Origin: Nitrospira sp.
GTDB taxonomy: Bacteria; Nitrospirota; Nitrospiria; Nitrospirales; Nitrospiraceae
DNA: 64,000 bases
Reading direction: 5' to 3'
NCBI GenBank assembly: GCA_005116965.1
Contig: SWDG01000006.1
Coordinates: 825,176-889,175 of the forward strand
The first letter of the stretch is position 1, and each line of letters opens with the position of its first letter. A model generated the notes under the pieces. It saw nothing but the letters and a program-made list of their open reading frames with translations, made no database searches and was not told where the DNA came from. A program made the position numbers and the translations under genes. Of this stretch, positions 9,576 to 19,701 are shown one piece after another.

Positions 9576-11615
9576 GTGTATCCGGATGTCCGTTCACATG
9601 GTTTCACCGGGGGGATCGTGCCGCCCTTTAAGCTAGAGGCTCCCTTTCAAGCCTGCGGGGACCAGCCGCAAGCCATCGCCAGGTTGACGGCTGGAGTGCA
9701 GTCCGGGAAAAAACACCATGTCTTGCTCGGAGTGACGGGGTCCGGCAAGACTTTCACGATGGCCAATCTCATCGAGCGTGTTCAGAAGCCGACGCTTGTG
9801 CTGGTCCACAACAAGACGTTGGCCGGTCAACTCTATCAGGAGTTCAAACAGTTTTTCCCCCAGAATGCCGTCGAGTACTTCGTGAGCTATTACGACTATT
9901 ATCAACCGGAAGCGTATATCCCACAGAGTGACACGTATATCGCGAAGGATGCCTCCATCAACGATGCGATTGATCAGATGCGCCACTCCGCCACGACCGA
10001 GCTGTTACAACGAAACGACGTGCTGATCGTGTCCTCGGTGTCCTGTATCTATGGGCTTGGGTCACCGGAGGTCTACCATGACATGCTGATTTATTTGGAG
10101 GAAGGCGTCGAGACGAGGCGTGAAAAGATCTTATCGAAACTGGTGGAGATTCAATACGAGCGCAATGATGCGGATTTTCATCGAGGGACGTTCCGGGCGC
10201 GGGGAGACGTGATCGAGATTTTTCCTGCTTCGTCTGAGGCGAAGTCGGTGCGCATCGAGCTGTTCGGAGACGTCGTGGACGCGATTCATGAAATCGATCC
10301 ACTCACCGGGAAATCGCTGGGTAAGCTCCCCAAGATCGCGATCTATCCGAACACCCATTACCTCATTGCCCCCGATCGCTATGAGCGGGCCATTACCGGC
10401 ATTGAGGAAGAACTCGACGAACGCGTCATGTCGTTCAGGAAAGCGGGACGCCTGCTGGAAGCCCAACGCATCGAGCAGCGGACCAAGTTCGACCTGGAGA
10501 TGATCCGAGCCATGGGCTATTGCCATGGAATCGAGAATTACTCACGCCATCTCAGCGGGCGAAAGTCGGGTGAGCCGCCTCCCACGTTGTTGGATTATTT
10601 TCCGAAGGATTTCCTGTTGATCGTCGATGAGTCCCACGCGATGGTTCCACAAGTCGGTGGGATGTATGAGGGAGATTACTCCAGGAAACGGACGTTGGTG
10701 GAGTATGGATTTCGACTGCCGTCGGCGGTCGACAACCGCCCGTTGAAGTTCTCCGAGTTTGAGAGCTGTCTCAATCAGGTGGTGTATGTGTCCGCAACAC
10801 CAGGGACCTATGAGCTGGAGCATGCCGGCCCCGATGTGGTTGAGCAGATTGTTCGCCCGACCGGTTTGATGGATCCGCGAATCGAGGTCGTGCCGGCCAA
10901 GGGCCAGGTGGACCATCTCCTCGGCCAGGTCCGCGCGGAGGTTGCGAAGGGCGCCAGGGTGCTCGTAACGACCTTGACGAAGCGGATGGCGGAGGACTTG
11001 ACTGAGTATTACCACGACTTGGGGGTGAAAGTTCGCTATTTGCATTCCGATATTAAGACACTTGAACGAGCTGAGATCATCCGAGATCTCCGGCGCGGAG
11101 CATTTGACGTGCTGGTAGGGATCAATCTTCTGCGCGAAGGGCTTGATCTTCCCGAAGTGAGTCTGGTCGCGATTCTTGATGCCGATAAAGAAGGGTACCT
11201 GCGCTCGTACCGCTCGCTCATTCAAACGGCGGGGCGAGCCGCACGCCATCTCGAAGGACGGGTGATTTTTTACGGAGATGTAGTGACGGACTCGATGAAA
11301 CAGGCGATCGAGGAAACGAACCGACGCCGCGAGATTCAAGCCGAGTACAACCGAGTGCACGGCATTACCCCGGTCGGTATTACGAAAAGTATTCCTTCCC
11401 TTGAGTATGCGGTGGCCGACATGGACTATGTTCGGTTGGACCTCGCAGCGGAATCACTCGAACAGTACGGAGGTTCGGAATCAACGGATCAGCTTATCAA
11501 ACGCCTGGAGTCAGAGATGAAAGCTGCCGCCAAAGAGCTGGCCTTTGAGCGCGCCGCAGAACTGCGCAATCACATTCGATCGCTCCGACTGCAAGCATTG
11601 AACGCGAGGTCCTAG
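9576..11615 (+). CDS. uvrB: Excinuclease ABC subunit B
   Basis: [55 protein letters not shown]-terminal UVR motif; start may be 9618. Confidence 0.97.
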   Translation: MYPDVRSHGFTGGIVPPFKLEAPFQACGDQPQAIARLTAGVQSGKKHHVLLGVTGSGKTFTMANLIERVQKPTLVLVHNKTLAGQLYQEFKQFFPQNAVEYFVSYYDYYQPEAYIPQSDTYIAKDASINDAIDQMRHSATTELLQRNDVLIVSSVSCIYGLGSPEVYHDMLIYLEEGVETRREKILSKLVEIQYERNDADFHRGTFRARGDVIEIFPASSEAKSVRIELFGDVVDAIHEIDPLTGKSLGKLPKIAIYPNTHYLIAPDRYERAITGIEEELDERVMSFRKAGRLLEAQRIEQRTKFDLEMIRAMGYCHGIENYSRHLSGRKSGEPPPTLLDYFPKDFLLIVDESHAMVPQVGGMYEGDYSRKRTLVEYGFRLPSAVDNRPLKFSEFESCLNQVVYVSATPGTYELEHAGPDVVEQIVRPTGLMDPRIEVVPAKGQVDHLLGQVRAEVAKGARVLVTTLTKRMAEDLTEYYHDLGVKVRYLHSDIKTLERAEIIRDLRRGAFDVLVGINLLREGLDLPEVSLVAILDADKEGYLRSYRSLIQTAGRAARHLEGRVIFYGDVVTDSMKQAIEETNRRREIQAEYNRVHGITPVGITKSIPSLEYAVADMDYVRLDLAAESLEQYGGSESTDQLIKRLESEMKAAAKELAFERAAELRNHIRSLRLQALNARS

Positions 11616-11758
11616 AAAGAAGCACACGCGGACCTTCATCCACGGAAGCATGAGGCCGTTCATCGAAAAGCTTGTGTGTTCACGTGCTCGCGCTGTACTG
11701 AGCAACGCCTTCGTGAGGTTCGCCAGACGAGAACGAAACCGATAGGCTGTTTCGGCTA

Positions 11759-12019
11759 CTAGACGTGTTTGTAGAGGTAGATTCCGATGAACATGCCAAG
11801 GATGCTCAGGATGTTGACTTTAATATTGAATCCTAAGACTAGTTTGATCAGGACAAGGTCAATGGTGAGCGGGGGGCTGATCCCAGGATTAAAGTTCGTC
11901 GCAAAAATGTTTTGGATGGTGCCTTGAGGTGCCATAACGTGGAGAATCTCCCCAAGTATTCCACCAAGGAGTCCTCCAATCAGCACGAAGATGATCAAAA
12001 CCCAGGGCGACTTTCTCAC
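11759..12019 (-). CDS. DUF4321-like membrane protein
   Basis: Two hydrophobic segments, GLLGGILGEIL; 86 aa. Confidence 0.6.
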   Translation of the reverse strand: MRKSPWVLIIFVLIGGLLGGILGEILHVMAPQGTIQNIFATNFNPGISPPLTIDLVLIKLVLGFNIKVNILSILGMFIGIYLYKHV

Positions 12020-12250
12020 GCGGCCACTCTTCTTTCTTTATGAGTTTCCGTACGTATGGTGTTCGGTGGCTGAGGGGCACCATATCCGAAGGTTTTCGGC
12101 ATGTCAATAAAACTACTGACTTGTGGATGACCTTGACTTGCCCTGCTTGGTCCGATACACTCCCCGATGCTCTTTTTCCAGGATTTTCGAGGCGATCGGA
12201 TGTCTGGTGCAAGGCTTCGATGGCCTCTTTCTTTGTGGTGATATGGCGTC

Positions 12251-13597
12251 ATGCTTGATGCGTTGAGCGATAAGTTTGAAAAAATTCTGAAGAAGCTTCG
12301 AGGGCAGGGTGTGCTCACGGAGCAGAACATCACGGAAGCGCTGAAAGATGTGCGGTTTGCGCTTCTTGAAGCAGACGTCAACTTCAAGATCGTCAAAGAA
12401 TTCATCGATCGCGTCCGTCAAAAAGCCGTTGGCCAAGAAGTCCTGCAGAGTCTGACTCCTGGGCATCAAGTCGTCAAAGTCGTCTGGGATGAACTCAGGG
12501 CGATGATGGGGCATGAGCGGGCGGGACTTGCCCTGAGCTCGATGCCTCCGACCATCTTGATGATGGTTGGATTGCAAGGAGCCGGAAAGACGACGGCCAG
12601 TGGCAAGCTCGCACGTTTGTTTAAGAATCAAGGCAAGCGAGTGCTCTTGGTTGCAGCCGACCCGCGTCGCCCTGCGGCTGGTGAGCAGCTGAGTGCTCTT
12701 GGTCGGGATCTCGGAGTGGAGGTGCACCGCGCGGATCACATTCAGGCTTCTCAGATGGATGTGGTGCGGATCTGCCGTGCGGGGGTCGAGCGGGGGCGCG
12801 ATCAGGGTTTTGATCTGATCATCTTGGATACCGGCGGTCGGCTGCATATCGACAACGAGCTCATGGATGAACTGGTTGCCGTGAAAACAGCGGTGTCCCC
12901 TCATGAGGTGTTGTTGGTTGCCGACGCGATGACGGGGCAAGATGCGGTGACCATGGCCGGCCAGTTTGATCAGAAGGTCGGGGTGACCGGTGTTATTTTG
13001 ACCAAGGTTGAAGGGGATGCGCGCGGAGGGGCGGTCTTGTCGATCCGGGCCGCTACCGGCAAGCCCATCAAGTTTCTTGGTGTCGGGGAGAAGTTGGATG
13101 CACTGGAGCCGTTTCATCCGGACCGGATGGCTTCCCGTATTCTTGGGATGGGCGATGTGCTCTCGCTCATTGAGAAAGCCCAAGAAAGCATTACTCGGGA
13201 GCAGGCGGAGGAAGCGCAGAAGCGGCTCACCAGCAATACCTTCACCCTGGAAGATTTTCGAACTCAGCTCGGCCAGATGAGCCGCATGGGTTCGTTTGAG
13301 CAGATTCTTGGCATGCTCCCGGGTGGGCAAAAGCTCAAGCACGCGATGGAAGGCGACAAGCCGGAGCGAGAGATCGGCCGTGTGGTCGCCGTGATCGATT
13401 CGATGACCCCGCGGGAGCGCCGCGATCATACGATTATCAATGGAAGTCGGAAGAAGCGGATCGCTCGTGGCAGCGGCACGACGGTGCAGGATGTGAATCG
13501 TCTGATCAAGCAGTTTTTGTCCGCGAAGAAGCTGGCAAAGGCAATGACCGGTGCAGGAGGGCGTCGACAGCTTGCCCAACTCATGCGCTCGATGTGA
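12251..13597 (+). CDS. ffh: Signal recognition particle protein
   Basis: GLQGAGKTTASGKLA, DPRRPAAGEQL, ILDTGGRLHID, M-domain IINGSRKKRIARGSGTTVQDVN. Confidence 0.98.
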   Translation: MLDALSDKFEKILKKLRGQGVLTEQNITEALKDVRFALLEADVNFKIVKEFIDRVRQKAVGQEVLQSLTPGHQVVKVVWDELRAMMGHERAGLALSSMPPTILMMVGLQGAGKTTASGKLARLFKNQGKRVLLVAADPRRPAAGEQLSALGRDLGVEVHRADHIQASQMDVVRICRAGVERGRDQGFDLIILDTGGRLHIDNELMDELVAVKTAVSPHEVLLVADAMTGQDAVTMAGQFDQKVGVTGVILTKVEGDARGGAVLSIRAATGKPIKFLGVGEKLDALEPFHPDRMASRILGMGDVLSLIEKAQESITREQAEEAQKRLTSNTFTLEDFRTQLGQMSRMGSFEQILGMLPGGQKLKHAMEGDKPEREIGRVVAVIDSMTPRERRDHTIINGSRKKRIARGSGTTVQDVNRLIKQFLSAKKLAKAMTGAGGRRQLAQLMRSM

Positions 13598-13702
13598 GGG
13601 ACTCAGTCGGCTGTCAGTGAATGGTTTTCAGCTATGGGCTGCAAGCAATGTTTGGAATGAAGAAGCTGACAGCTGTCGGCTCACTTATCTAAGGAGGACT
13701 TT

Positions 13703-13996
13703 ATGGCTGTACATTTGAGACTGGCTCGAACGGGAAGGCATAAGCGACCGATGTATCGGGTGGTGGCCGCCGATTCACGGAAAGCACGTGACGGTCGGTT
13801 CTTGGAGATCCTTGGAATTTTTGACCCGTTGAAAGAAGCCGGCCTACCGGAATTGAAGCAGGAACGTGTCCTGTCCTGGTTGCGGCACGGCGCGCAACCT
13901 ACGGTGACCGTGCGGACGTTGCTGCGTCGGGCAGGAGTCTGGAAGCAGTTTGAGGATGAAAAAGCCGCGCAGAAAAAAGCCTCTGTAAAGTCCTGA
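13703..13996 (+). CDS. rpsP: 30S ribosomal protein S16
   Basis: MAVHLRLARTGRHKRPMYRVVAADSRKARDGRFLEILGIFDPL; follows ffh. Confidence 0.97.
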   Translation: MAVHLRLARTGRHKRPMYRVVAADSRKARDGRFLEILGIFDPLKEAGLPELKQERVLSWLRHGAQPTVTVRTLLRRAGVWKQFEDEKAAQKKASVKS

Positions 13997-14003
13997 TCTC
14001 GTG

Positions 14004-14522
14004 ATGGTGAGTCAGCTGGACACTGTGACGGTGGGACTGATTGAGCGGCCATTTGGCGTCAGAGGAGAGGTGAAGGTTCGACCACTGTCCGATGTCCCGG
14101 GTCGATTTGAAGGGCTGAGGAGTGTGAGCCTCCTCGCAAGGAACGGGCAGACGCTGGAGACCAGTGTCACCCATGTGAGGCGGGCTGGGACTAGATTTAT
14201 TCTTGGATTGAGCGGTTTAACCACGCCGGAGGCCGCGAGTCTCTGGCGAGGTGGATTCATCCGAACGGTTCGGGGAATCGTGCCCGAGCTTCCGGATGGG
14301 CACTACTATGAGTGTGATCTCATCGGTCTTGCTGTTTATACCGAGGAGAGTCAGTTGATCGGTGTGCTGGAAGAGATCTTGGAGGTGCCGGGGAATCCGG
14401 TATTTGTTGTTCGCCAAGGAGCCAAAGAGATCTTGATCCCTGCCGCCAAAGAATGGGTGAGCGCCGTCGACGTGGTAGCTGGCACAATGACCGTCCGGCT
14501 GATCGACGGATTGGGTGAGTAG
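14004..14522 (+). CDS. rimM: Ribosome maturation factor RimM
   Basis: VGLIERPFGVRGEVKVRPLSD; between rpsP and trmD. Confidence 0.95.
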   Translation: MVSQLDTVTVGLIERPFGVRGEVKVRPLSDVPGRFEGLRSVSLLARNGQTLETSVTHVRRAGTRFILGLSGLTTPEAASLWRGGFIRTVRGIVPELPDGHYYECDLIGLAVYTEESQLIGVLEEILEVPGNPVFVVRQGAKEILIPAAKEWVSAVDVVAGTMTVRLIDGLGE

Positions 14523-14523
14523 C

Positions 14524-15312
14524 ATGTTGCGGTTCGATGTGCTGACATTGTTCCCAGGCATGTTCGCTCCGGTCTTGACTCACAGCATGCTCAAGCGAGG
14601 GCAAGACAAGGGGTTACTCACTGTGAAGGTGCATAATTTGCGGGACTTCACGGCGGATCGCCACAAAGTGGTCGATGATATGCCGTATGGAGGTGGGGCC
14701 GGCATGGTCATGAAGGCCGAGCCGATTCTTCTTGCGGTTGCCGCGATCCGAGATGAAGCGCAGGCGAGCGGTGAAGACATTCGGATGGTGTTTCCATCTC
14801 CTCATGGGCGGCCGTTTACGCAAGACTATGCGCAGCAGTTGGCGGGTGAGCGCCGACGAATCGTTATCCTGTGCGGGCATTATGAGGGAGTGGATGAGCG
14901 TGTCCGTATGGCCGTTGCTCCGGAGGAAGTTTCACTCGGAGATTATGTGTTGACCGGAGGTGAGTTGCCGGCGCTCGTCTTGATTGATGCAGCAGCCAGA
15001 CTTGTCCCTGGCGTCTTGGGCGATCCCACTTCTGTCTTGGACGAGTCGTTTTCTGATTCGTTGCTGGAGTATCCCCAGTATACGAGGCCTGCAGAGATTG
15101 GAGGAGTCGGCGTGCCCGACATCTTGCTTTCGGGCCATCATGAGGCCATTCGGTTGTGGCGTCGGAAACAAGCATTGCGCAGCACGTATCTGCGTCGCCC
15201 CGATCTTCTGCAAGGTCGGGTGTTCACGAGGGAAGATCAACAGTTGTTGGATGAATTGATGAGCGAGGGCCTTTTGACGGCCACGATATCACGTTGGGAG
15301 GAGGCGGGATAA
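14524..15312 (+). CDS. trmD: tRNA (guanine-N1)-methyltransferase
   Basis: [48 protein letters not shown]. Confidence 0.98.
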   Translation: MLRFDVLTLFPGMFAPVLTHSMLKRGQDKGLLTVKVHNLRDFTADRHKVVDDMPYGGGAGMVMKAEPILLAVAAIRDEAQASGEDIRMVFPSPHGRPFTQDYAQQLAGERRRIVILCGHYEGVDERVRMAVAPEEVSLGDYVLTGGELPALVLIDAAARLVPGVLGDPTSVLDESFSDSLLEYPQYTRPAEIGGVGVPDILLSGHHEAIRLWRRKQALRSTYLRRPDLLQGRVFTREDQQLLDELMSEGLLTATISRWEEAG

Positions 15313-15316
15313 GTTC

Positions 15317-15724
15317 ATGAATCAGTTGGAGCGAATTCAGCGGTCCTTGACGAAGAAATCAGCGCCACGCTTTGAGATCGGGGATACCGTCAGGGTCCAC
15401 GTCAAAGTCATCGAAGGTGAAAAAGAGCGTATCCAGGTCTATGAAGGAACTGTGATCGCGCGCAAGGGAAGTTTGAATACCGAAACGTTTACGGTCCGAA
15501 AACTTTCATACGGAGTGGGGGTCGAACGGATTTTTCCGGTCCATTCTCCGATTGTCACCAAGGTTGATGTGGTTCGGCAGGGGCGCGTTCGGCGCGCGAA
15601 GCTGTACTATCTGCGCGGCAAAAAAGGCAAGTTTGCGAAGGTCGAGGAGCGAGAGTTTGTCGGAGGGAGCAAATCCTCGGCACAACCTCCGGCTGCCGAA
15701 GCGGAGACCGTGTCGGCCTCCTAG
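15317..15724 (+). CDS. rplS: 50S ribosomal protein L19
   Basis: [47 protein letters not shown]. Confidence 0.97.
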   Translation: MNQLERIQRSLTKKSAPRFEIGDTVRVHVKVIEGEKERIQVYEGTVIARKGSLNTETFTVRKLSYGVGVERIFPVHSPIVTKVDVVRQGRVRRAKLYYLRGKKGKFAKVEEREFVGGSKSSAQPPAAEAETVSAS

Positions 15725-15774
15725 CCTTCTTCGGAGCACATGTTCCCTCACAGCGGGGGCGATCTCGTGAGTCG

Positions 15775-16461
15775 GTGATCGGTGAAGGGACGTCTGATCT
15801 GATGGGACCCACCGAAGAGTTCGAGCGGGCGGCCCGGCTGTGTGGGTATCGTCGTATTGCCGGCATCGATGAAGCCGGACGGGGTCCGTTAGCCGGTCCG
15901 GTCGTTGCCGCTGCGGTTGTCTTACCGGTCCGCTGTCGGCTCTCGGGGATCGATGATTCTAAGCAGCGGTCCGAAGGGGAGCGAGCCCGATTGTATGCCG
16001 CGATTCTTGAGCATGCCGTGGGGATGGGAATCGGATCGGCGGACGTCGGTGAGATCGATCGGCTCAATATTCTCGAGGCGACCAAGCTGGCGATGCGGCG
16101 AGCCATCGATCAGCTGACTCCCCCCCCTGATTATCTACTCATTGATGCCGTGATGCTTCCTGGGATCGGAATCCCTCAACGGCCTATCATCAAGGGAGAC
16201 TCCCTCTCCTTCTCGATTGCGGCAGCCTCCATCATCGCCAAAGTTACGAGGGATCGTCTCATGGCAGAGTACCATGACATGTTTCCCGAATATGATTTTC
16301 TCTCGCATAAGGGGTATGGCACGAGAGAACATCTGCAACGATTGACGCGCCATGGCCCCTGCTCCATCCATCGCCGAACATTCACGCCGGTGCACGAGGC
16401 GATCCTCGCCGCGAAGCGTGAGTCGTCCCGGCGGATGAGCTCCACAGTGCTCGAACAGTAA
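15775..16461 (+). CDS. rnhB: Ribonuclease HII
   Basis: IAGIDEAGRGPLAGPVVAAAVVLP, DSKQRSEGER, SIIAKVTRDRLM. Confidence 0.96.
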   Translation: MIGEGTSDLMGPTEEFERAARLCGYRRIAGIDEAGRGPLAGPVVAAAVVLPVRCRLSGIDDSKQRSEGERARLYAAILEHAVGMGIGSADVGEIDRLNILEATKLAMRRAIDQLTPPPDYLLIDAVMLPGIGIPQRPIIKGDSLSFSIAAASIIAKVTRDRLMAEYHDMFPEYDFLSHKGYGTREHLQRLTRHGPCSIHRRTFTPVHEAILAAKRESSRRMSSTVLEQ

Positions 16462-16465
16462 CGGC

Positions 16466-16846
16466 ATGGTTCCTTCAGACCCCCGCCATCAGTTTGGCCA
16501 AGCCAGCGAAATGCAGGCCGAACAGTTCTTGGTGGCCAAGGGCTATCGCATTCTCGATCGTAACGTACGGACTAGGCTTGGTGAATTGGACCTCGTCGCG
16601 GATGATCATGGTGTCGTGGTTTTTGTCGAAGTGAAGGGCAGGACCACAGACGCCTTCGGCGGGGCTCTGCTGGCGGTGGATCACCGCAAGCGGGTGAAGC
16701 TGACAAAACTGGCCACGCAGTATTTAGCCCAACGCCATTGGTCCGATAAGGTCTGCCGATTCGATGTGGTGTTGGTCCAGGGGAGATCTTCGGACCAGGG
16801 GCGGATCGAACATCTCCAGAACGCATTTGACGTTGCCGAACACTGA
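16466..16846 (+). CDS. YraN/UPF0102 endonuclease-like protein
   Basis: LVAKGYRILDRNVRTRLGELDLVADDHGVVVFVEVKGR; follows rnhB. Confidence 0.93.
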   Translation: MVPSDPRHQFGQASEMQAEQFLVAKGYRILDRNVRTRLGELDLVADDHGVVVFVEVKGRTTDAFGGALLAVDHRKRVKLTKLATQYLAQRHWSDKVCRFDVVLVQGRSSDQGRIEHLQNAFDVAEH

Positions 16847-16876
16847 GGGTGTTCGTCTTTACTCGAAGGGGTTTCC

Positions 16877-17566
16877 ATGGATGCCATCATTCAACTCATC
16901 CATGTGTCAAAATGGCATGATCGCAGAGCCGCATTGTCCGATGTCACCTTTGAGATCGAGAAGGGGGAGTTTGTCCTGCTCATGGGCGCGAGTGGGGCCG
17001 GGAAGTCGACCCTGTTGCGCATGTTGATCGCGGAGGAGCAGCCGGACGAGGGCCAGATTTTCGTTCACGGCAAGAATGTGACCAAGCTCAGACCATCCGA
17101 GATTCCCTATCTTCGACGGAAGGTTGGGGCGGTGTTTCAAGACTTTCGTCTGTTGCCGAAGAAATCCGTCTTCGACAATGTGGCGCTTCCGCTGATTGTC
17201 CAAGGAGCTTCCGAGAAAGATATCCGTCGTAAAGTCACGGAGGCATTGCGCGCGGTCGATGTTGATCACAAGAATGATCAGTTACCGAGCAGTCTTTCAA
17301 CGGGAGAGCAGCAGCGTGTGTGTATCGCGCGGTCGATCGTCAATGGGCCGGTGGTGCTTCTGGCCGATGAACCAACAGGCAATCTTGATCCAGAACGCAC
17401 CAGGGAAATTATTGAATTGTTTAAATTGATCAATGCCCGAGGGACGACCGTGGTCGTCGCGACGCACGATCCTCATGTCCTGAAATATGTGAATCGACGG
17501 GTGATCACATTGGTGCATGGCGTGTTGTTGGCAGAGCACAGAGTCGGGGAAGGGGTCGGAGGATGA
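16877..17566 (+). CDS. ftsE: Cell division ATP-binding protein FtsE
   Basis: Walker A GASGAGKST, VFQDFRLLPKKSVFDNV, LSTGEQQRVCIARSI; coupled to ftsX. Confidence 0.95.
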   Translation: MDAIIQLIHVSKWHDRRAALSDVTFEIEKGEFVLLMGASGAGKSTLLRMLIAEEQPDEGQIFVHGKNVTKLRPSEIPYLRRKVGAVFQDFRLLPKKSVFDNVALPLIVQGASEKDIRRKVTEALRAVDVDHKNDQLPSSLSTGEQQRVCIARSIVNGPVVLLADEPTGNLDPERTREIIELFKLINARGTTVVVATHDPHVLKYVNRRVITLVHGVLLAEHRVGEGVGG

Positions 17567-18462
17567 GACGCCTGTTTTATCTCGTTCGCGAAGCGTGGGT
17601 GAACATGCGGACCAATCGGACGACGACGATCGTCGCCATTCTGACCACGGCCTTTGCCTTGGCCTGTGTCGGCATTTTTCTGTTGCTCTATATGAATCTC
17701 CGGAACGCGGCGGGGTCGCTCCAGGAAGATGTCAAGGTCATGGTCTATTTGGAGGATCGACGGTCGAGCGAACAGGTGCGAGAACTTGAACGAACACTCA
17801 AGACCGATCGTATGGTCGACGGGGTGCTCTTTATTTCAAAAGAACAGGCGCTGGGAGAATTTCGAGTTCAATTTCCCAGTGAGTCGCACTTACTCGAAGG
17901 GCTTGGGGAGAACCCGCTCCCGGCCTCGTTCGTTGTGACGCTTGCGCCGAGCTTTCGGTCTCCGGACGCCATGAAAGCGTGGGTAGAACGAGTGCAAACA
18001 ATGGAAGGGGTCGCGAAGGTCGACTATAATCAAGAATGGAGTAGTCTGTTGGCCGGACTGATCGGATACATTGAGCTGGCGGCGATCGGGGTGGGGATCC
18101 TCCTTTCTGCGGCCGCAGTGACGATCATCGGAAATACGACCAGACTCGCACTGTTGGCCAGACAGGAGGAGATCGAAATTCTTCGCTCGATCGGAGCCAC
18201 ACGTACATTCATCCGTATTCCCTATTTTCTCGAAGGAGCTGTACTGGGAGCCTGTGGTAGCGCGCTGTCGTTGGGGATTCTCAAGTTCGCAGTTGAACTG
18301 TTCCGGCAGCAGATTCAATTGACGGGCCGTTTTGGCGGGATCGAAGGCCTGATCTCTTTTTTCCCCCTCTCGGTGTGTCTGGCGCTCGTGATGGCGGGAA
18401 TGGGGCTTGGCTTTGCCGGGAGCGTGGTATCGCTTCTACGTGTTGGAGACGGGCGGGCATGA
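17563..18462 (+). CDS. ftsX: Cell division protein FtsX
   Basis: Permease with SLQEDVKVMVYLEDRRS and GLIGYIELAAIGVGILLSAAAVTIIGNTTRLALLARQEEIEIL; overlaps ftsE by 4 nt. Confidence 0.93.
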   Translation: MRRLFYLVREAWVNMRTNRTTTIVAILTTAFALACVGIFLLLYMNLRNAAGSLQEDVKVMVYLEDRRSSEQVRELERTLKTDRMVDGVLFISKEQALGEFRVQFPSESHLLEGLGENPLPASFVVTLAPSFRSPDAMKAWVERVQTMEGVAKVDYNQEWSSLLAGLIGYIELAAIGVGILLSAAAVTIIGNTTRLALLARQEEIEILRSIGATRTFIRIPYFLEGAVLGACGSALSLGILKFAVELFRQQIQLTGRFGGIEGLISFFPLSVCLALVMAGMGLGFAGSVVSLLRVGDGRA

Positions 18463-19643
18463 GAGGCTTCTGCGCCATCCTCTTCTGGTGTCTTGTGGTG
18501 GGAGGAGGGGGGGCATCTGTGGCGGGTGCGGCGAATGATCCGATCTCTGAGAAAATCGAGCGAGAGAGAAAGACGCTTGAGAAGCTGAAGGGCAAGATTG
18601 AGGAAAAACGGAAACGCGCCGAGGCTGCAGAGAAAAAGCGAGAATCGGTGTTGCAAGGGCTCCAATCCCTGGATGAGCGACTGGTGCATCATCGACAAGA
18701 TCATCATGAGATCAGCAAGAAACTGCGACAGAAGGATCGGGAGATCGACGAGATTACGGATCGGCTAGGGGCGATGCGAACCAGTATTGATGCCCGACGT
18801 GAGGCCATTCTTGCCCGACTCCGCGTGCAGTATATGGAAGGGCGGTTTGGGCGTGTGAAGGCCCTCTTAACAGCGGACTCGTACAGTGATTTCCAGCGTC
18901 GTGGACAATACCTCTCGGTTGTGTCACACAAGGACTACGAATTGTTGGAGACCTTCCGCGCCGATATGGAGCGGATGGAGCAGGTTGAGCGTCAGCGCGC
19001 CGAGGCCAGAGGCGGACTGGTTGCCTTCAAGCAAACCATCGAGAAAAAGCTGGCCGACATCCGAGTGCTTCAGAGAGAGAAGAAAGTCTATTTAGTGAAG
19101 ATTACGCACGAAAAGGACTCCTATAATCGCACGGTCGACGAACTGGAACGTTCCGCCTCTCGGGTGGATGGCTTGTTGCATGAGTTGGAAACGCGCCGAC
19201 GTACCATGGCCCTGGCCCCTCCCTCGTCGTCACCATCGGCGCATGGAGTCCGAGGCACACTCCCGTGGCCGGCCGATGGAAAAGTCGTGTCGTTCTTCGG
19301 GCGCCAGAAACATCCGACGTTCAATACCTACGTGCAGCGCAAGGGCATTGAAATTCGAACGGCAGAGGGAAGCCTCATCCATGCTGTCATGACGGGGAGT
19401 GTGGTCTATGCGGACTGGTTGAAAGGCTACGGACTCGTTATAATCCTAGATCATGCCAACGGATTCTTTTCCTTATACGCGCATGCCTCCAAGATTCTGT
19501 CCAAATCGGGCGAGCAGGTTGCCGAAGGTCAACCGATCGGGGAGACTGGGGATACGGGCATGATTGGAGAAAATACTTTATACTTCGAGTTGCGGGAGGG
19601 AGCCGAGCCGGTGGATCCCCTCCACTGGTTGGCCAAACGATAA
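18459..19643 (+). CDS. EnvC-like murein hydrolase activator (coiled coil plus M23/LytM domain)
   Basis: ATG at 18459 with signal peptide; long coiled coil; GIEIRTAEGSLIHAVMTGSVVYADWLKGYGLVIILDHANGFFSLYAHAS. Confidence 0.9.
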   Translation: MRGFCAILFWCLVVGGGGASVAGAANDPISEKIERERKTLEKLKGKIEEKRKRAEAAEKKRESVLQGLQSLDERLVHHRQDHHEISKKLRQKDREIDEITDRLGAMRTSIDARREAILARLRVQYMEGRFGRVKALLTADSYSDFQRRGQYLSVVSHKDYELLETFRADMERMEQVERQRAEARGGLVAFKQTIEKKLADIRVLQREKKVYLVKITHEKDSYNRTVDELERSASRVDGLLHELETRRRTMALAPPSSSPSAHGVRGTLPWPADGKVVSFFGRQKHPTFNTYVQRKGIEIRTAEGSLIHAVMTGSVVYADWLKGYGLVIILDHANGFFSLYAHASKILSKSGEQVAEGQPIGETGDTGMIGENTLYFELREGAEPVDPLHWLAKR

Positions 19644-19701
19644 GCATGGCCTTCTTGGTGTATTCTGATCGGAAGGTCCGACAACTCAGGAAAGAAGGGA
19701 T

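Noticed and set aside
12113-13579. 488-aa minus-strand ORF opposite ffh
   Set aside because: Antisense shadow ORF; the plus strand encodes a clear Ffh with all motifs, and the antisense translation has no recognisable domain.
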